Of a stretch of 64,000 nt of DNA, positions 63,529-64,000 are shown piece by piece. Location of the stretch: the NCBI GenBank assembly GCA_018823835.1, contig JAHJHT010000010.1:150799-214798 (forward strand), in the 5' to 3' direction. Positions within the stretch are counted from its first letter, which is position 1. Every line of letters starts with the position of its first letter. This DNA comes from Alphaproteobacteria bacterium (lineage in GTDB: Bacteria; Pseudomonadota; Alphaproteobacteria; Rhizobiales; Rhizobiaceae). Made by a program: the position numbers and the translations under genes. A model generated the notes under the pieces. It did not search any database and was not told the DNA's origin. It was given only the letters and a program-made list of their open reading frames with translations.

Positions 63529-63549
63529 CATACCGGTCGAGCCGGTATG
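63529..63549 (+). promoter_or_regulatory. Flagellin leader hairpin, copy 3
   Basis: CATACCGG (63529-63536), loop TCGAG, CCGGTATG (63542-63549): perfect 8-bp stem, 34 nt before the ATG. The bases between stem and ATG differ from copy 2 except for the final GGGTACGAGTA element, so the stem itself is under constraint. Confidence 0.7.
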
Positions 63550-63583
63550 CAAAAAGTATAGTTGTGTAAGGGGTACGAGTACC

Positions 63584-64000
63584 ATGGCCAGCATCATGAC
63601 CAACGCTTCGGCGTTGACGGCTCTTCAGAGCCTTAATGCCACCAACAAGAACCTGGAAGTCACGCAGTCGCGCATTTCCACGGGCTACCGCGTCGCCGAC
63701 GCCAGCGACAATGCCGCCTACTGGTCGATCGCCACCACCATGCGTTCGGATCAGATGGCCATGTCCACCGTGCAGGATTCGCTCGGTCTTGGCGCGTCCA
63801 AGGTCGACACGGCCTACACCGGCATGAACAAGGCGATCGAGACGGTCAACGAGATCAAGGTCAAGCTTGTCGCGGCCAACGGTGCTTCGGCAGCCGACAA
63901 GGAAAAGTACGACATCGAAATCAAGGCGCTGCAGGGCCAGCTGAAGAGCTATGCCGATGCTGCGACCTTCTCGGGCGCCAACTGGCTGTCCACCGACACC
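63584..64000 (+). CDS. Flagellin (third of three, partial)
   Basis: 139 codons to the window edge. Starts MASIMTNASALTALQSLNAT and continues almost identically to the second copy, with changes such as DKEKYDIEIKAL where the second has DKQKYQIEIDAL. The C-terminal end lies outside the window. Same leader architecture as the other two copies. A further flagellin gene may follow, since S. meliloti has four. Confidence 0.95.
   Translation, partial: MASIMTNASALTALQSLNATNKNLEVTQSRISTGYRVADASDNAAYWSIATTMRSDQMAMSTVQDSLGLGASKVDTAYTGMNKAIETVNEIKVKLVAANGASAADKEKYDIEIKALQGQLKSYADAATFSGANWLSTDT

Overview
The window is a high-GC chromosomal segment from an alphaproteobacterium of the order Hyphomicrobiales (Rhizobiales), probably close to Mesorhizobium and other Phyllobacteriaceae. 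The evidence is a fused TrpE(G) anthranilate synthase behind a Trp-rich leader peptide, the cell-cycle genes chpT, ctrA and sciP, the motility regulators visN/visR, and a flagellar gene order that closely follows the one I recall for Sinorhizobium meliloti. Species-level placement is inference.

Layout. 1-24.5 kb is ordinary chromosomal backbone. It holds a DUF2239/GIY-YIG divergent pair, an aspartoacylase-like hydrolase, the attenuated trpE(G) and leuA genes, a CDF metal transporter, an AbrB-type membrane protein, small hydrolases, a GSH-type reductase, an SDR/GNAT pair, a TrmH-type RNA methylase and a coiled-coil membrane protein. Next comes a cell-cycle neighbourhood: eipA, chpT, a receiver-only protein, ctrA, fliJ, a PqiA-like protein and sciP. 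mnmA and a Gfo/Idh/MocA oxidoreductase follow. At 24.7 kb a tRNA-Met precedes about 0.9 kb of degenerate DNA with a LysR remnant.

25.7-33.9 kb is a complete arsenite-oxidation locus, all on the minus strand: aioX-aioS-aioR (periplasmic As(III) sensor, histidine kinase, sigma54 activator), then aioB-aioA-moeA behind a textbook -24/-12 promoter. 34.2-40.8 kb is a tightly packed plus-strand operon: GntR regulator, ADP-ribosylglycohydrolase-family enzyme, PfkB kinase and a PotDBCA-like ABC transporter. It looks like an uptake-and-cleavage pathway for an unidentified glycoside. 41.3-43.5 kb holds small stress and membrane proteins, including a CsbD protein.

44-64 kb is the flagellar regulon. visN-visR are followed by a minus-strand block transcribed motA-fliM-fliN-fliG-flhB-(hypothetical). 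Diverging from motA is a plus-strand block: DUF1217 gene, flgF, fliI, hypothetical, flgB, flgC, fliE, flgG, flgA, flgI, motE, flgH, fliL, fliP. Three tandem flagellin genes follow; the third runs off the window.

The most informative regulatory findings are: two amino-acid attenuators (trp, leu) whose promoters place the start site on the leader-peptide ATG (leaderless); a perfect CtrA box in front of an uncharacterised membrane protein; three GANTC methylation sites clustered upstream of ctrA; and a conserved hairpin in the 5' leader of all three flagellin genes.
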